64,000 bases of DNA from Aliigemmobacter aestuarii (GCF_004799285.1 NZ_SSND01000004.1:310001-374000), one strand, 5' to 3'; counted from the first letter of the stretch, positions 8,346 through 17,118 are shown. Notes: generated from the letters alone by a model not told the origin. A program made the numbers and translations.

Positions 8346-9662
8346 ATGATGAAAGCCGAAGAGCTTGTGACGTTTGTCACCACGGATATTGCGGCCATTA
8401 CACGGGGCCGCGCCGTGGCGGCGGCCGACCTGCCCGGCGCCCTGACAAGGGGCGTCGGCTGGGTGCCGGCAAACCTGTCGCTGACCCCGTTCGACGAAAT
8501 CGCCAGCCCCAACCCGTTCGGCTCTTCGGGCGATCTGCGCCTGATGCCCGACCCCGAAGCCGGCGTGCGGATCGAGGGGCTTGGGGGGCGCACCCCGCTG
8601 CATTTCTATCATTCCGACATCACCAATCTTGACGGGACCCCGTGGGAGGGCTGCGTCCGCTCGATGCTGAAGGCGGCCGTCGCGGATCTGGAACGTCTGG
8701 GCCTGCGTGTGATCGCGGCCTTCGAGCAGGAATTCCAGATCCTTGGCGCAAGCTGGCCGGCCGCGCCGTCGTTCGCGCTTTCGGCGCAGCGTCGCGCGGA
8801 TCCGTTCGGGCCATTGCTGATGGCGGCACTCGGTGCGGCGGGGTGCGCGCCGGAATGTTTCCTGCCGGAATATGGCCGCGACCAGTTTGAAATCGTGTGC
8901 GGCCCCTCTGGCGCGGTGCAGGCCGCAGACCGTGCCGTTACCATCCGCGAAATCACCCGCGAACTGGCGGCGACCATGGGCTGGAAGGCCAGCTTCTGCC
9001 CAAAGACGGACCCTGATGGTGTGGGCAACGGTGTGCACATTCACCTGTCGTTGACAGACCTTGAGGGAAACCCGGTCACATTCGACGCCGCGCGCCCCGG
9101 GCGACTGTCCGTCAAGGCTGGGTCCTTTGCCGCAGGGATCGTGCGGCACATGGCGGCGCTGACTGCGCTGGCCGCGCCCAGTGCGGTTTCCTACCAGCGC
9201 CTGAAGCCGCACCACTGGTCGGCCTCGTGGACGACGCTTGGCGAAAAGGACCGGGAGGCGACCTTGCGGATCTGCCCGACCTCGGAACGGCCCGGTCACG
9301 ACCCTTCGCGATCCTTCAACATGGAATTCCGCGCTGCCGACGCGACCGCAAGCCCGCATCTTGCCCTGGCCATGCTGATCCGGGCCGGGCTGGAGGGCGT
9401 GCGCGACGGGCTTGACACCCCGCCGATCGTGAAGGGCGACCCGGATGAGATGTCGGCCGAAGACCGCGCCCGCCTCGGCATCCGCCGGCTTCCGGCCAGC
9501 CTGCCGGAAGCGCTGACCGCGCTTGAACATGACCGGGTGGTCTGTGGCTGGATGTCACCGACCTTTCTTGAATGCTGGAAGGGCATGCGGCTCAAGGAGA
9601 TGGAAATCGTATCTGGCCTCGATGATGCAGAACTTTGCCGTCGCTATGCCGGGGTTTACTGA
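8346..9662 (+). CDS. Glutamine synthetase-like ligase (gamma-glutamylpolyamine synthetase type)
   Basis: ATP-dependent gamma-glutamyl ligase of the glutamine synthetase fold, 438 residues. Visible active-site motifs are AAFEQEFQIL (metal-binding glutamates), FEIVCGPSGAV, GNGVHIHLSL (ammonium/ATP region) and NMEFRAADATASPHLALA (C-terminal metal and ATP contacts). The chain is shorter than GlnA and belongs with PuuA/GlnA3-type enzymes that attach glutamate to amines. Two adjacent ATGs (8346, 8349) are possible starts. It overlaps the next gene by one base (TGATG), so the two are translationally coupled. With the PuuC-like dehydrogenase this suggests gamma-glutamyl intermediates; the amine is unknown. 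Confidence 0.88.
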   Translation: MMKAEELVTFVTTDIAAITRGRAVAAADLPGALTRGVGWVPANLSLTPFDEIASPNPFGSSGDLRLMPDPEAGVRIEGLGGRTPLHFYHSDITNLDGTPWEGCVRSMLKAAVADLERLGLRVIAAFEQEFQILGASWPAAPSFALSAQRRADPFGPLLMAALGAAGCAPECFLPEYGRDQFEIVCGPSGAVQAADRAVTIREITRELAATMGWKASFCPKTDPDGVGNGVHIHLSLTDLEGNPVTFDAARPGRLSVKAGSFAAGIVRHMAALTALAAPSAVSYQRLKPHHWSASWTTLGEKDREATLRICPTSERPGHDPSRSFNMEFRAADATASPHLALAMLIRAGLEGVRDGLDTPPIVKGDPDEMSAEDRARLGIRRLPASLPEALTALEHDRVVCGWMSPTFLECWKGMRLKEMEIVSGLDDAELCRRYAGVY

Positions 9663-10447
9663 TGCTGACGCGACCCTTGACCGCCTCTGCGCCGCTGCTG
9701 GATCTGGATGAGCCGCCGCCCTATGGCGTCATCAATCCGGATGGCGCCTCGGACCTGCTGCTGTTGTGCGAACACGCGCTGCCGCGCATTCCCCGTCGGC
9801 TTGCCCATCTGGGGCTGCCGAAATCCGAAAGGTTGCGCCACATCGGATGGGACATCGGGGCCCTGTCCCTGGCGCGCGACCTGTCAGCCAGATTGGATGC
9901 GCCATTGTTCCACACGGCCTATTCACGGCTCGTAGTGGACTGCAATCGACCGCTCGACAACCCATCGCTGATCCCCGAAACCAGTGAAACCACGGCCATT
10001 CCGGGCAACCGCAACCTTGCGGCCAGCGAACGGGCCGAGCGGCTTGAAACATTCTTTGACCCGTTCCAGGCCGCCGTCAGCCGGAGACTGGACCTGCGCG
10101 CTGCCGCAGGCAAACTCACCTTCGTTGTGGGTGTCCACAGCTATACGCCGGTCTACAAGGGGATTTCCCGGCCCTGGCATGCCGGTATCCTCTATGCCCG
10201 GGCGACCGAGTTCGCCGGCCGGATGATGCGGGCGCTTGAACAGGAAGGCGGGCTCGTGATCGGTGACAACGAACCCTACCGGATAGACCACGACGATTAT
10301 ACCGTGCCCGTCCATGGCGACGCGCGGGGCCTTCCCGCCTTCCTGATCGAGGTGCGCCATGACCTGATCTCTACGGCGCAGGGTGTCGCGGAATGGGCGG
10401 AAAGGCTGGACCGCTGCCTGCGTCTGGCGATGGACGCGGGCAGATAA
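9662..10447 (+). CDS. N-formylglutamate amidohydrolase-family protein
   Basis: Predicted metal-dependent amidohydrolase of the N-formylglutamate deformylase family, 261 residues. Family features are LLLCEHALPRIP near the N-terminus (the metal-binding CEH motif), GIGWDIGA-like RHIGWDIGALSLAR, HTAYSRLVVDCNR and VVGVHSYTP. The ATG at 9662 overlaps the ligase stop codon. In known pathways such enzymes hydrolyse N-formylglutamate in histidine breakdown, but no hut genes are nearby. Here it probably acts on a glutamyl or acyl amide produced by the neighbouring ligase, which is inference. Confidence 0.88.
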   Translation: MLTRPLTASAPLLDLDEPPPYGVINPDGASDLLLLCEHALPRIPRRLAHLGLPKSERLRHIGWDIGALSLARDLSARLDAPLFHTAYSRLVVDCNRPLDNPSLIPETSETTAIPGNRNLAASERAERLETFFDPFQAAVSRRLDLRAAAGKLTFVVGVHSYTPVYKGISRPWHAGILYARATEFAGRMMRALEQEGGLVIGDNEPYRIDHDDYTVPVHGDARGLPAFLIEVRHDLISTAQGVAEWAERLDRCLRLAMDAGR

Positions 10448-10651
10448 GCGGGCGTTTGCGCGCGCGATAAGACAGCATTGGCCGGATTGCAGGAAATCCG
10501 GTTCTTTCCGCAGGCGATCCTGGGCGGCTTGGATGCGATCCCGCGCACCGACGCCGGGCGCGATCTGACAGACCTGTCGACCGCACGGCGCGCGGCGGGC
10601 CCGGCGCGCCTGTCCGGGCTGGGGCAGCCGCCGCTGCGGTGACGGGCGTTC

Positions 10652-11130
10652 TTTTGCGTGACATTCCCGCCGATCGGTCCCGATGCGCCCTTGGGCGCAG
10701 GCGGAGTTGCAGCCGGACCCGGTGGCGCCGCGTCGACGGCTGCGGGCGCGGTCCCAGGCCGGAAATGGCCACCGCCCGTTTCACCTCTTGGCTTCACCGC
10801 ATGGCTGTTGACCACAGGCGGCTTGATCCTGCTGCCGTTCGCGGTGATCATGGATCCCGCGCTGGCGGCCGTCTCGGTGACCAGCCTTGCGGCGCTGGCG
10901 TGGCGCGCCCTCATCGGCGCGGTGGCAACCGATGCGCTGTGGTTCCGGGCGTCGCGAGGATCGTGCCTGGCGCGGTTTCGACGTTCGGCATGATGAACCC
11001 GGTGGCCGCCGTCCTGCCGGGTTGTGTGGTTCCCGGTCAATCCATGTCGGCCTTGCAAGAAGGCGGTGGTGCCATCGTCCTCGGGTCCGTCCGCGCAGGA
11101 CAGCGGGCCAACCGCCCATTCCCGCGGGTC
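10652..11130 (+). pseudogene. EamA/DMT-family transporter remnant (C-terminal half, frameshifted)
   Basis: Translation in one frame gives GGVAAGPGGAASTAAG, GRKWPPPVSPLGFTAWLL, TTGGLILLPFAVIMDP and GAVATDALWFR, the start of the second EamA repeat. Around nt 10946-10950 a single base is missing and the match continues in another frame as GVARIVPGAVSTFGMMNPVA, ALQEGGGAIVLGSVRAGQRA. The usual GWLVLGQS-type helix reads GCVVPGQS, a sign of further decay. No N-terminal half is found upstream. The product would be a small-molecule exporter; this copy cannot make it. Confidence 0.72.
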
Positions 11131-11198
11131 GCCCTGAACGGCCCGGTCAAGGCCCGGGCGCAGGCCGCCTGAGGGCCATTGAAGAAAGGACTTCCCAA

Positions 11199-11906
11199 GT
11201 GACCCCCCTGACACTCACCCAAGGCCTGGCACGCAACGCGCGGCTCGCCGGGCTGCTCTACCTTGTCATCATCGTGACCGGTCTCGGCGCAGAGCTTGGC
11301 CTCCGGGGGCCACTGATCGATCTGGGCGATGCCGACGCGACCGCCGCCGCGATCCTCGCCTCTCCCGGCCAGTTCCGCCTCGCCATCGCCGCCGATCTCG
11401 TGATGGCGCTCAGCGATGCGGGCCTCGCCATCCTGCTCTATCTGATCTTTCGCGCCATGGCACCGGGTCTTGCGCTGGCGGCAATGGTGTTCCGTCTGAT
11501 CCAGACGGTGCTGATCGCGGCCAGTCTCATGGCCCTGCTGACGGCGTGGCTGGTGCTGAACCGCGCCGAGGGCCTGAACGACACACCGACGCTTGCGCTG
11601 GTTTTCCTGGACCTGCACGCGCATGGTTACGACCTCGGGCTTGTCTTTTTCGGCGTGAACAGCCTGATCATGGGCCTGATGGTCGGGCGATCGGGCCTTT
11701 TCGCCAAGGCGTTCGGCGCGGGGCTTCTGGTGGCCGGGCTGGTCTATCTGACGGGCAGCGGCCTGCGGCTGTTCGCGCCGGACTGGTCCGCGGTTTTTGC
11801 CCCGGCCTATGGGCTGACCATCCTGGCCGAGACGGCGTTCTGTCTTCGGCTCTTGTCTCAGCGGGGGCCACGCACACCGGCATCTGGCAGATCGGGTCGA
11901 GGATGA
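11199..11906 (+). CDS. DUF4386 family membrane protein
   Basis: Hydrophobic protein of 235 residues with about six predicted membrane segments. The N-terminal RNARLAGLLYLVIIVTGLG and later FFGVNSLIMGLMVGRSGL fit the DUF4386 family, whose function is unknown. I chose the GTG at 11199 because GAAAGGA lies eight bases upstream; the frame remains open further left but that part overlaps the EamA remnant and has no membrane character. It stands alone, downstream of a decayed gene and upstream of an AT-rich gap. Confidence 0.8.
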   Translation: MTPLTLTQGLARNARLAGLLYLVIIVTGLGAELGLRGPLIDLGDADATAAAILASPGQFRLAIAADLVMALSDAGLAILLYLIFRAMAPGLALAAMVFRLIQTVLIAASLMALLTAWLVLNRAEGLNDTPTLALVFLDLHAHGYDLGLVFFGVNSLIMGLMVGRSGLFAKAFGAGLLVAGLVYLTGSGLRLFAPDWSAVFAPAYGLTILAETAFCLRLLSQRGPRTPASGRSGRG

Positions 11907-12234
11907 ACCGATCCGGCTCTGACGTCCGGATTTTGCAGATCTCTTCGTGGGGGGCGGGCCGCCGAGTGTCTTGAGCCTGCGGGCGACGGGCGGTCGGGCA
12001 ACAACACGGCCGCGCCGATCTGCGGGCTGAAGCCCTTTGGAAAAACCAAGTAGGGGGGCTTTGTGGGGAAGAACACGCGCCGTCCGATTGGCGCGTGGAT
12101 TTTCCGGTAACTTCAGGCGTGAAGTGGCGGAGGGCGCGGGCGTGCAGTCCAACCTTATCCAGACTAAGATATTGATATGGATATTTTTTCTATTAGATCG
12201 CGTTCCAGAAACGCCGTCACCGCGACGATATTCG
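11907..12234. other. Intergenic region with AT-rich patch
   Basis: This gap of 328 bases lies between the DUF4386 gene and the convergent LysR-type gene. No gene or RNA is recognisable. A patch near 12155-12200 is strikingly AT-rich compared with its surroundings, consistent with a junction in a rearranged segment. Confidence 0.45.
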
Positions 12235-13158
12235 CTACGCCGGGACCGAGCCCCTTTCGACACCTGTCGCCGGCGGGCTGATGCGCTCTGCGATCTGGAA
12301 TAGCCCTGCGATGTAGTCCGTCTTCGCATCCTCCTGGCGGACGCCAAGGTTGATGCTCTTGTGTAGCCCATCCCGGCCGATCCGGATCGTGGTGATCGGC
12401 ATGCCCGCCGCGTCTTCCCTGATCAGCCAGTCGGGCAGGACACTCACCCCTCGCGCCGCGGCCACCAACTGCAGCATCAGGTCCGTGCTCTCGATCCCGA
12501 TCTGACGGACCGGGCGGCAATTCGCGGGGACCAGGAAGCGGGAGAAGACATCCAGCCGATCCGGCGTAACCGGAACCGTCAGCAGGTCCTCGCCCAGCAG
12601 GTCCTCCGGCTCGATGAAGGCTCTACCTGCAAGCCGATGATCCTCGTGGACAGCAAGGAGGAGGTCGTAGTCGAAGACCGGCCTGAAGTGGAGGTCAGGC
12701 AGCTTCACCGGATCAGGCGTGACAAGCAGGTCGATCTCATGCGCCTGCAATGCAGCGACTCCGTCGAACCGGAACGCGGTGCGCACCTCCAGATCGACGT
12801 CGGGCCAGTCGCGCAGATAGGGCCCCGTCACGCGCATCAGCCATTTCTCGCAGGGATGACACTCCATCCCGACGCGTAGCGCGCCGCGACGTCCTCGCGA
12901 GATGTCGGCGAGTATGCGTTCGGCATGTTCCAGCTCCGGAACCATTCGCTCGGCGAGGTCCAGCAGGTAGGCGCCCGCCTCGGTCAACTGCAGACCGCGC
13001 CCCTTCTTGCGCCAGACCTTCACCCGGTGGCGGTCCTCGAGCTTGGCAATGGCGTGGCTGACCGCGGACTGACTGAGGTTCATCCTCTCCGCCGCCGCGG
13101 TGACGCTACCGGCACGGTGGACTTCCCGGATGATGGTGAGGTGCTGGCGATCAAGCAT
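12235..13158 (-). CDS. LysR-family regulator, MetR-like
   Basis: Transcriptional regulator of 307 residues. The N-terminal helix-turn-helix is LysR-type (SVTAAAERMNLSQSAVSHAI). The effector domain has the MetR-type sequence GMECHPCEKWLMRV and HEIDLLVTPDPV, which in MetR belongs to the homocysteine-responsive domain. The start at 13158 (MLDRQHL) matches MetR proteins; an upstream in-frame extension would reach into the divergent promoter. It is divergent from a PatB/MalY-type lyase gene 105 bases away, so it probably regulates that sulfur amino acid enzyme. The effector is inferred from similarity only. Confidence 0.9.
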   Translation of the reverse strand: MLDRQHLTIIREVHRAGSVTAAAERMNLSQSAVSHAIAKLEDRHRVKVWRKKGRGLQLTEAGAYLLDLAERMVPELEHAERILADISRGRRGALRVGMECHPCEKWLMRVTGPYLRDWPDVDLEVRTAFRFDGVAALQAHEIDLLVTPDPVKLPDLHFRPVFDYDLLLAVHEDHRLAGRAFIEPEDLLGEDLLTVPVTPDRLDVFSRFLVPANCRPVRQIGIESTDLMLQLVAAARGVSVLPDWLIREDAAGMPITTIRIGRDGLHKSINLGVRQEDAKTDYIAGLFQIAERISPPATGVERGSVPA

Positions 13159-13263
13159 TATGAATATCCTGCATGGGGCAATGATTTCATGCCATTTCTG
13201 TTCATGAATTGTCTCTGCTAATTCAGCCCCAGGCACAATCCCCAACCTGTTTCGGAGCCCGCC
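13159..13263. promoter_or_regulatory. Divergent promoter region of the MetR-like/PatB-like pair
   Basis: This 105-base spacer is AT-richer than the flanking genes. It contains the perfect palindrome TTCATGAA at 13201-13208 and a nearby imperfect dyad ATGAATATCCTGCAT. MetR boxes are of the form TGAA-N5-TTCA, so TTCATGAA half-sites are plausible binding elements; the spacing does not match exactly. Confidence 0.4.
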
Positions 13264-14475
13264 ATGAATTCTGCAGCCGTTCTTTCCCAGTTTGACGAAG
13301 TCATCGACCGTCGCGGCTCGAACTCGATGAAGTGGGACGGAGTGCGCACGATGCTGGCGCCGGAGGAGGCCGCAGCCGATCCGCTGCCGATGTGGGTGGC
13401 CGACATGGATTTCCGCGCGCCGAAACCGGTTCGCGATGCGCTTGTCGCAGCGGCGGAGAACGGGGTGTTCGGGTACCCCGCAGGTGGCTCGAAATCCTAC
13501 GTCGCGGCGGTCACCGGCTGGCAGCAGAAGCGCTTCGGCTGGGAGGTCGCCCCCGAGTGGGTCGTCCAGACCTCAGGCATCATCGCCGCGATCAAAACCG
13601 CCGTGCAGGCCTTTTCGTCGCCCGGCGACAGCGTCCTGATCCAGCCGCCGGTCTATGCGCATTTCCGTGACGACGTCCTCCTGAACGGCCGCTTCCCCGT
13701 CAGCGCGCCCCTGACGCGCATCGAGGACGGCTATCGCTATGACGAGGCCGTGTTCGAAGCGGCGATCCGGCCGAACACGAAGATCTTCATCCTGTCGAAT
13801 CCGCACAACCCGACCGGCAACGTCTGGAGCGAAGCGGAACTGCGGAGCATGGGCGAGATCTGCGCGCGTCACGGCGTCCTCGTGATCGCCGACGAAATCC
13901 ACCAGGACCTGATCATGAACCCGGCCCTGCGGCACATCCCCTTCGCAAGCCTGAGCGAAGCCTTCGCGCAGAACTCGATCACCTGCACGGCGCCATCCAA
14001 GACCTTCAACGTGCCGGGCCTGCAAAGCGCGAATCTGTTCATCCCGAACCGGCGCCTCCGCGATGAATTCCGTCGCCAGTACGATCGCAACATGTTTCCG
14101 CTGGTAAACGTCCTCGGCATGGTCGCGGCGGAGGCCGCCTACACCCATGGCGCCCCGTGGGTGGACGAGCTGGTCGCCTATGTCCGCGCCAATCACGCGC
14201 ACTTCGCAAGCGCGGTGAAAAATCTCGGGCCCGGCCTGCGGGTACTACCGGCGGACTCGCTCTATCTCGCCTGGATGGACTGCCGCGCCCTCGGAATGGA
14301 CGCCGATGCGCTCAACCGCTTCATGCTGACGCGCGCGCGGCTCTGGCTCGACAAGGGGCAGAAGTTCGGGCTCGAGGGTCACGGATACATGCGCGTCAAC
14401 CTCGGCTGCCCCCGCGCGACGGTCGACGAGGCCATCTCGCGGCTGGGCGCCGCGGTAATGACGCAGGCGACGTGA
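13264..14475 (+). CDS. MalY/PatB-family PLP-dependent C-S lyase/aminotransferase
   Basis: Pyridoxal-phosphate enzyme of 403 residues in the aminotransferase class I/II fold, MalY/PatB branch, which typically acts as cystathionine beta-lyase. Family features are LPMWVADMDFRAPKPV near the N-terminus, SNPHNPTGNVW, ADEIHQDLI and the cofactor lysine in APSKTFNVPGL. The ATG at 13264 directly follows the regulatory spacer. The divergent MetR-like gene supports a role in methionine/cysteine metabolism. Remains of an IS3-type transposase begin four bases after its stop codon, so the right border of this pair is a rearrangement point. Confidence 0.92.
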   Translation: MNSAAVLSQFDEVIDRRGSNSMKWDGVRTMLAPEEAAADPLPMWVADMDFRAPKPVRDALVAAAENGVFGYPAGGSKSYVAAVTGWQQKRFGWEVAPEWVVQTSGIIAAIKTAVQAFSSPGDSVLIQPPVYAHFRDDVLLNGRFPVSAPLTRIEDGYRYDEAVFEAAIRPNTKIFILSNPHNPTGNVWSEAELRSMGEICARHGVLVIADEIHQDLIMNPALRHIPFASLSEAFAQNSITCTAPSKTFNVPGLQSANLFIPNRRLRDEFRRQYDRNMFPLVNVLGMVAAEAAYTHGAPWVDELVAYVRANHAHFASAVKNLGPGLRVLPADSLYLAWMDCRALGMDADALNRFMLTRARLWLDKGQKFGLEGHGYMRVNLGCPRATVDEAISRLGAAVMTQAT

Positions 14476-14478
14476 GTG

Positions 14479-14625
14479 TCAGGTCCGCGCACTTCGCGCC
14501 TGTCTCCTGCTCGCCAAGGGTGCCGATGATCTGCTCATCCGTGAAACTCGGGCGCTTCATTGTCCGTCCTCAGGTCGGGCCGGACTCTCATCGATGGTGG
14601 AGGAAAGATCCCGTGACAGGTCACC
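14479..14625 (-). mobile_element. IS3-family insertion sequence remnant (5' end of orfA)
   Basis: Reading leftward from an ATG at 14560 gives MKRPSFTDEQIIGTLGEQ, followed by ETGAKCADL, then similarity stops next to the PatB-like gene. This matches the N-terminus of IS3-family OrfA proteins (MKRxxFTEEQIIGxLKEQEAGAKxADL). A GGAGGAAA ribosome-binding-like stretch and what may be the terminal repeat lie to about 14625. Everything after about 27 residues is missing, so the element is dead. Confidence 0.7.
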
Positions 14626-14813
14626 CCACCTGAAAACCGTATCGCGCCAAATGCCAAACAGAGACTCGGGTCACTCTGGGCGACTATTTCGCCTGCAATT
14701 TCAAGTCTCTATGGGCATCAGGCCATGCAAGGGGGGCATCGCGCCTCGTGTGTCGCGGAAACGACGCCACGCTACGTGATTGGAAAAACGTTTGAATTTA
14801 ACGCGCTATATGG

Positions 14814-14903
14814 TGGCGGAGAGACAGGGATTCGAACCCTGGGTCGGCGCAAACCGACAACGGTTTTCGAGACCGCCGCATTCGACCACTCTGCCACCTC
14901 TCC
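14814..14903 (-). tRNA. tRNA-Ser (anticodon CGA)
   Basis: The minus strand folds as a 90-base class II tRNA. The acceptor stem GGAGAG pairs with CTCTCC before discriminator G and encoded CCA. The anticodon loop CTCGAAA presents CGA, reading UCG serine codons. A long variable arm (GTCGGTTTGCGCCGAC) and T-loop GTTCGAATC are present. Confidence 0.97.
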
Positions 14904-15146
14904 GCATCAGGGGTCGTCGTGGCGGGGATTTAGCCGTCCCGCGCGGGGCTTGCAAGACCCAAAACGGCGAAATCCGGCGCAAACTGCGACCGGCCTCTTC
15001 TGCCGGTCCGGCCGGGTTGGTCCGGCTTGCCGATCGGCGGGTTCACGCGACCGTGCAAGTGCGGTTCTTGGCAAGCGGGGGCGGAGCGTTTAGCTGTTAG
15101 GCTGATCGACATGGCCGGTTTCGGCATCACGAAAGGTTCCTTCACC

Positions 15147-16031
15147 ATGCTTCTGCGCGCCCTGATCCTTGGCTCGGTCGTCATGGCCGGTGGCACCCCG
15201 CTTCGGGCCGAGGCTCCGGTCCTGACGCCCGCAGAGGCGCAGGCCGAAGTGAAGGCGCCCGCCGTTCCGGCCGAGGTCGCCGCGCTGGCCGAGGCCATGC
15301 GCATCGGCGAGGTGATGTCCATCATGCGCGAGGAGGGTGTCGAATATGGCGGCACGCTCGAGGAAGAGATGTTCCCCGGTCGCGGCGGATCGGAATGGCG
15401 CGCGGTCGTCGGGCTGATCTATGACACGGCCACGATGCGGTCGCGTTTCGACGCGGTCTTCGCGCGCGAGATGGCAGCCGACCCCGAGGCGACGGCTGCG
15501 GCCACGGAATTCTTCACATCGGATCTGGGCGCGCGGATCATCGAACTCGAGATCGAGGCGCGGCGCGCGCTGCTGGAGGATGCGGTCGAGGAGGCCGCCC
15601 GCGTGATGGCCGAGGACATGCTGGCCGGGGGCGAGCCGCGAATGGATGCGCTTCAGGCCTTTGCCGAGACGAACGACCTGATCGAGTCGAACGTTTCGGG
15701 CGCACTGAACGCCAATCTCGCCTTCTACAAGGGTCTGGCCGAGGGCGGCGCGCTGGAGGATGACATTCCCGAGGATCAGATGCTGTCCGATGTCTGGTCG
15801 CAGGAACCCGAGGTGCGCGCCGACACCGAGGACTGGCTCTATTCCTATCTCGCGCTGGCCTATCAGCCGCTGTCGGATGACGATCTGGCCGCCTACCATG
15901 CCTTTTCCGAAACGCCCGCCGGGCAGAAGCTGAACGCGGCGTTGTTCGCCGCCTTCGACGAGATGTTCACGCAGATGTCCTTCGATCTGGGCCGGGCCGC
16001 CGCGCGTCAGATGCAGGGCGAAGATATCTGA
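15147..16031 (+). CDS. DUF2059 domain-containing secreted protein
   Basis: Exported protein of 294 residues with a Sec-type signal (MLLRALILGSVVMAGGTPLRAEA). The mature part is acidic and helical, with a C-terminal DUF2059-like stretch around AYHAFSETPAGQKLNAALF; a second related repeat around ATEFFTSDLGARIIEL suggests an internal duplication. The function of this family is unknown. I chose the ATG at 15147 because GAAAGG precedes it and the signal peptide starts there. It stands alone between tRNA-Ser and the rplU promoter. Confidence 0.85.
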   Translation: MLLRALILGSVVMAGGTPLRAEAPVLTPAEAQAEVKAPAVPAEVAALAEAMRIGEVMSIMREEGVEYGGTLEEEMFPGRGGSEWRAVVGLIYDTATMRSRFDAVFAREMAADPEATAAATEFFTSDLGARIIELEIEARRALLEDAVEEAARVMAEDMLAGGEPRMDALQAFAETNDLIESNVSGALNANLAFYKGLAEGGALEDDIPEDQMLSDVWSQEPEVRADTEDWLYSYLALAYQPLSDDDLAAYHAFSETPAGQKLNAALFAAFDEMFTQMSFDLGRAAARQMQGEDI

Positions 16032-16171
16032 CGGCTGAAATCGGCACGCCGGGCGGTTGCCGGGCGGTCATCGGGTCGGGGCGCGGGGCGGTTTGCCCGG
16101 ATCGGTCCGGCGCCCTCGATCCGCGCGGGAAGAGGCACGATAAACGGCCCTAGAAAGTGGTCCTCGGGCGC

Positions 16172-16200
16172 TTGACTCCCGGCCCCCCTTCATGGATAAG
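16172..16200 (+). promoter_or_regulatory. Predicted sigma70 promoter for rplU-rpmA
   Basis: TTGACT at 16172-16177 and GATAAG at 16195-16200 are separated by 17 bases. The element lies about 140 bases before the rplU start, leaving a GC-rich leader that could carry ribosomal-protein autoregulation. The rest of the 310-base gap 16032-16341 holds no gene. Confidence 0.6.
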
Positions 16201-16341
16201 CGCGCATCTCCGGACAGTCGCGAGGCTGGCCGGGGTTTTCATGTTCAATGACGCCCTTAGCCGGGCGCGCTGTCCGAGGCATCGAAACGCCGGATCACAC
16301 GCCGGGGCCACAGGACGCGGAGACGAGAAAAGGAAAGACCC

Positions 16342-16785
16342 ATGTTCGCGGTCCTCAAGACGGGCGGCAAGCAATACAAGGTGCAGGCGGGCGACGTGCT
16401 GCGCGTTGAAAAGCTTGCGGCCAATGCTGGCGACAAAGTCCAGTTCAACGAGATTCTGATGGTCGGCGGTGACACCGTCACCGTGGGTGCGCCGCTGGTG
16501 AAGGGCGCTGCCGTGCAGGCCGAAGTGATCGACCAGATCAAGGGCGAGAAGGTCATCCACTACGTCAAGCGCCGCCGCAAGCACAGCTCGCAGCGCACCA
16601 AGGGCCACCGCCAGCACCTGACGCTGGTGCGCGTGACCGAGGTTCTGGCCTCGGGCGCCGAAAAGTCGGGCGTGGCCGCGGCCACCGGCACCGCCGATGC
16701 GCGTCGCGCCGCCCACGAAGCCCCGGCCGCCAAGGCCGCCGCGAAACCCAAGCGCGCCGCCAAGGCCGCCAAAGCCGAGGAGTAA
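16342..16785 (+). CDS. rplU: 50S ribosomal protein L21
   Basis: Large-subunit ribosomal protein. Residues 1 to about 102 are the normal L21 core ([14 protein letters not shown] at the start, [18 protein letters not shown] near residue 75). The protein has 147 residues, so about 45 extra C-terminal residues rich in Ala and Lys extend it. Such tails are common in alphaproteobacterial L21. A GGAAAG ribosome binding site precedes the ATG, and rpmA follows six bases after its stop. Confidence 0.98.
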   Translation: MFAVLKTGGKQYKVQAGDVLRVEKLAANAGDKVQFNEILMVGGDTVTVGAPLVKGAAVQAEVIDQIKGEKVIHYVKRRRKHSSQRTKGHRQHLTLVRVTEVLASGAEKSGVAAATGTADARRAAHEAPAAKAAAKPKRAAKAAKAEE

Positions 16786-16791
16786 TCCCCC

Positions 16792-17061
16792 ATGGCACAC
16801 AAGAAAGCAGGCGGTTCGTCCCGCAACGGTCGCGACTCGGCCGGTCGCCGTCTTGGCGTGAAGCTGTTTGGTGGCCAGGCCGCCATTCCGGGCAACATCA
16901 TCGTGCGCCAGCGCGGCACCACCTGGTTCCCGGGTGAAGGCGTCGGCATGGGTCGTGACCACACGATCTTTGCCACCGTCGAAGGCCGCGTGACCTTCCG
17001 CAAGGGCCTCAAGGGCCGCACCTTCATTTCGGTGCTCCCGGTCGCGGAGGCAGCCGAGTAA
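16792..17061 (+). CDS. rpmA: 50S ribosomal protein L27
   Basis: Ribosomal protein of 89 residues near the peptidyl-transferase centre. The start [16 protein letters not shown] is the invariant L27 N-terminus, followed by [12 protein letters not shown] and GRDHTIFA. It forms an operon with rplU and is followed by a hairpin terminator. Confidence 0.98.
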   Translation: MAHKKAGGSSRNGRDSAGRRLGVKLFGGQAAIPGNIIVRQRGTTWFPGEGVGMGRDHTIFATVEGRVTFRKGLKGRTFISVLPVAEAAE

Positions 17062-17070
17062 GCCGAACCT

Positions 17071-17087
17071 TTACAATCGGATTGTAA
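17071..17087. promoter_or_regulatory. Perfect dyad TTACAATCGGATTGTAA
   Basis: Seven-base arms TTACAAT/ATTGTAA flank CGG just after the rpmA stop. It is AT-rich in a GC-rich context and could be an operator for the downstream acetyltransferase or part of a compound terminator with the next hairpin. Which one is not decidable from sequence. Confidence 0.4.
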
Positions 17088-17090
17088 ACG

Positions 17091-17118
17091 GGGGATCGGC
17101 TGAAAGGCCGGTCCCCTT
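17091..17118 (+). terminator. Rho-independent-like terminator after rpmA
   Basis: GGGGATCGGC and GCCGGTCCCC pair around a short CTGAAAG loop (with one bulge-like mismatch) and are followed by TTCCTCATTT. It lies 30 bases after the rpmA stop. Confidence 0.6.

Noticed and set aside
10448-10651. First half of the EamA gene
   Set aside because: No frame here shows EamA membrane helices; only the C-terminal half is supported.
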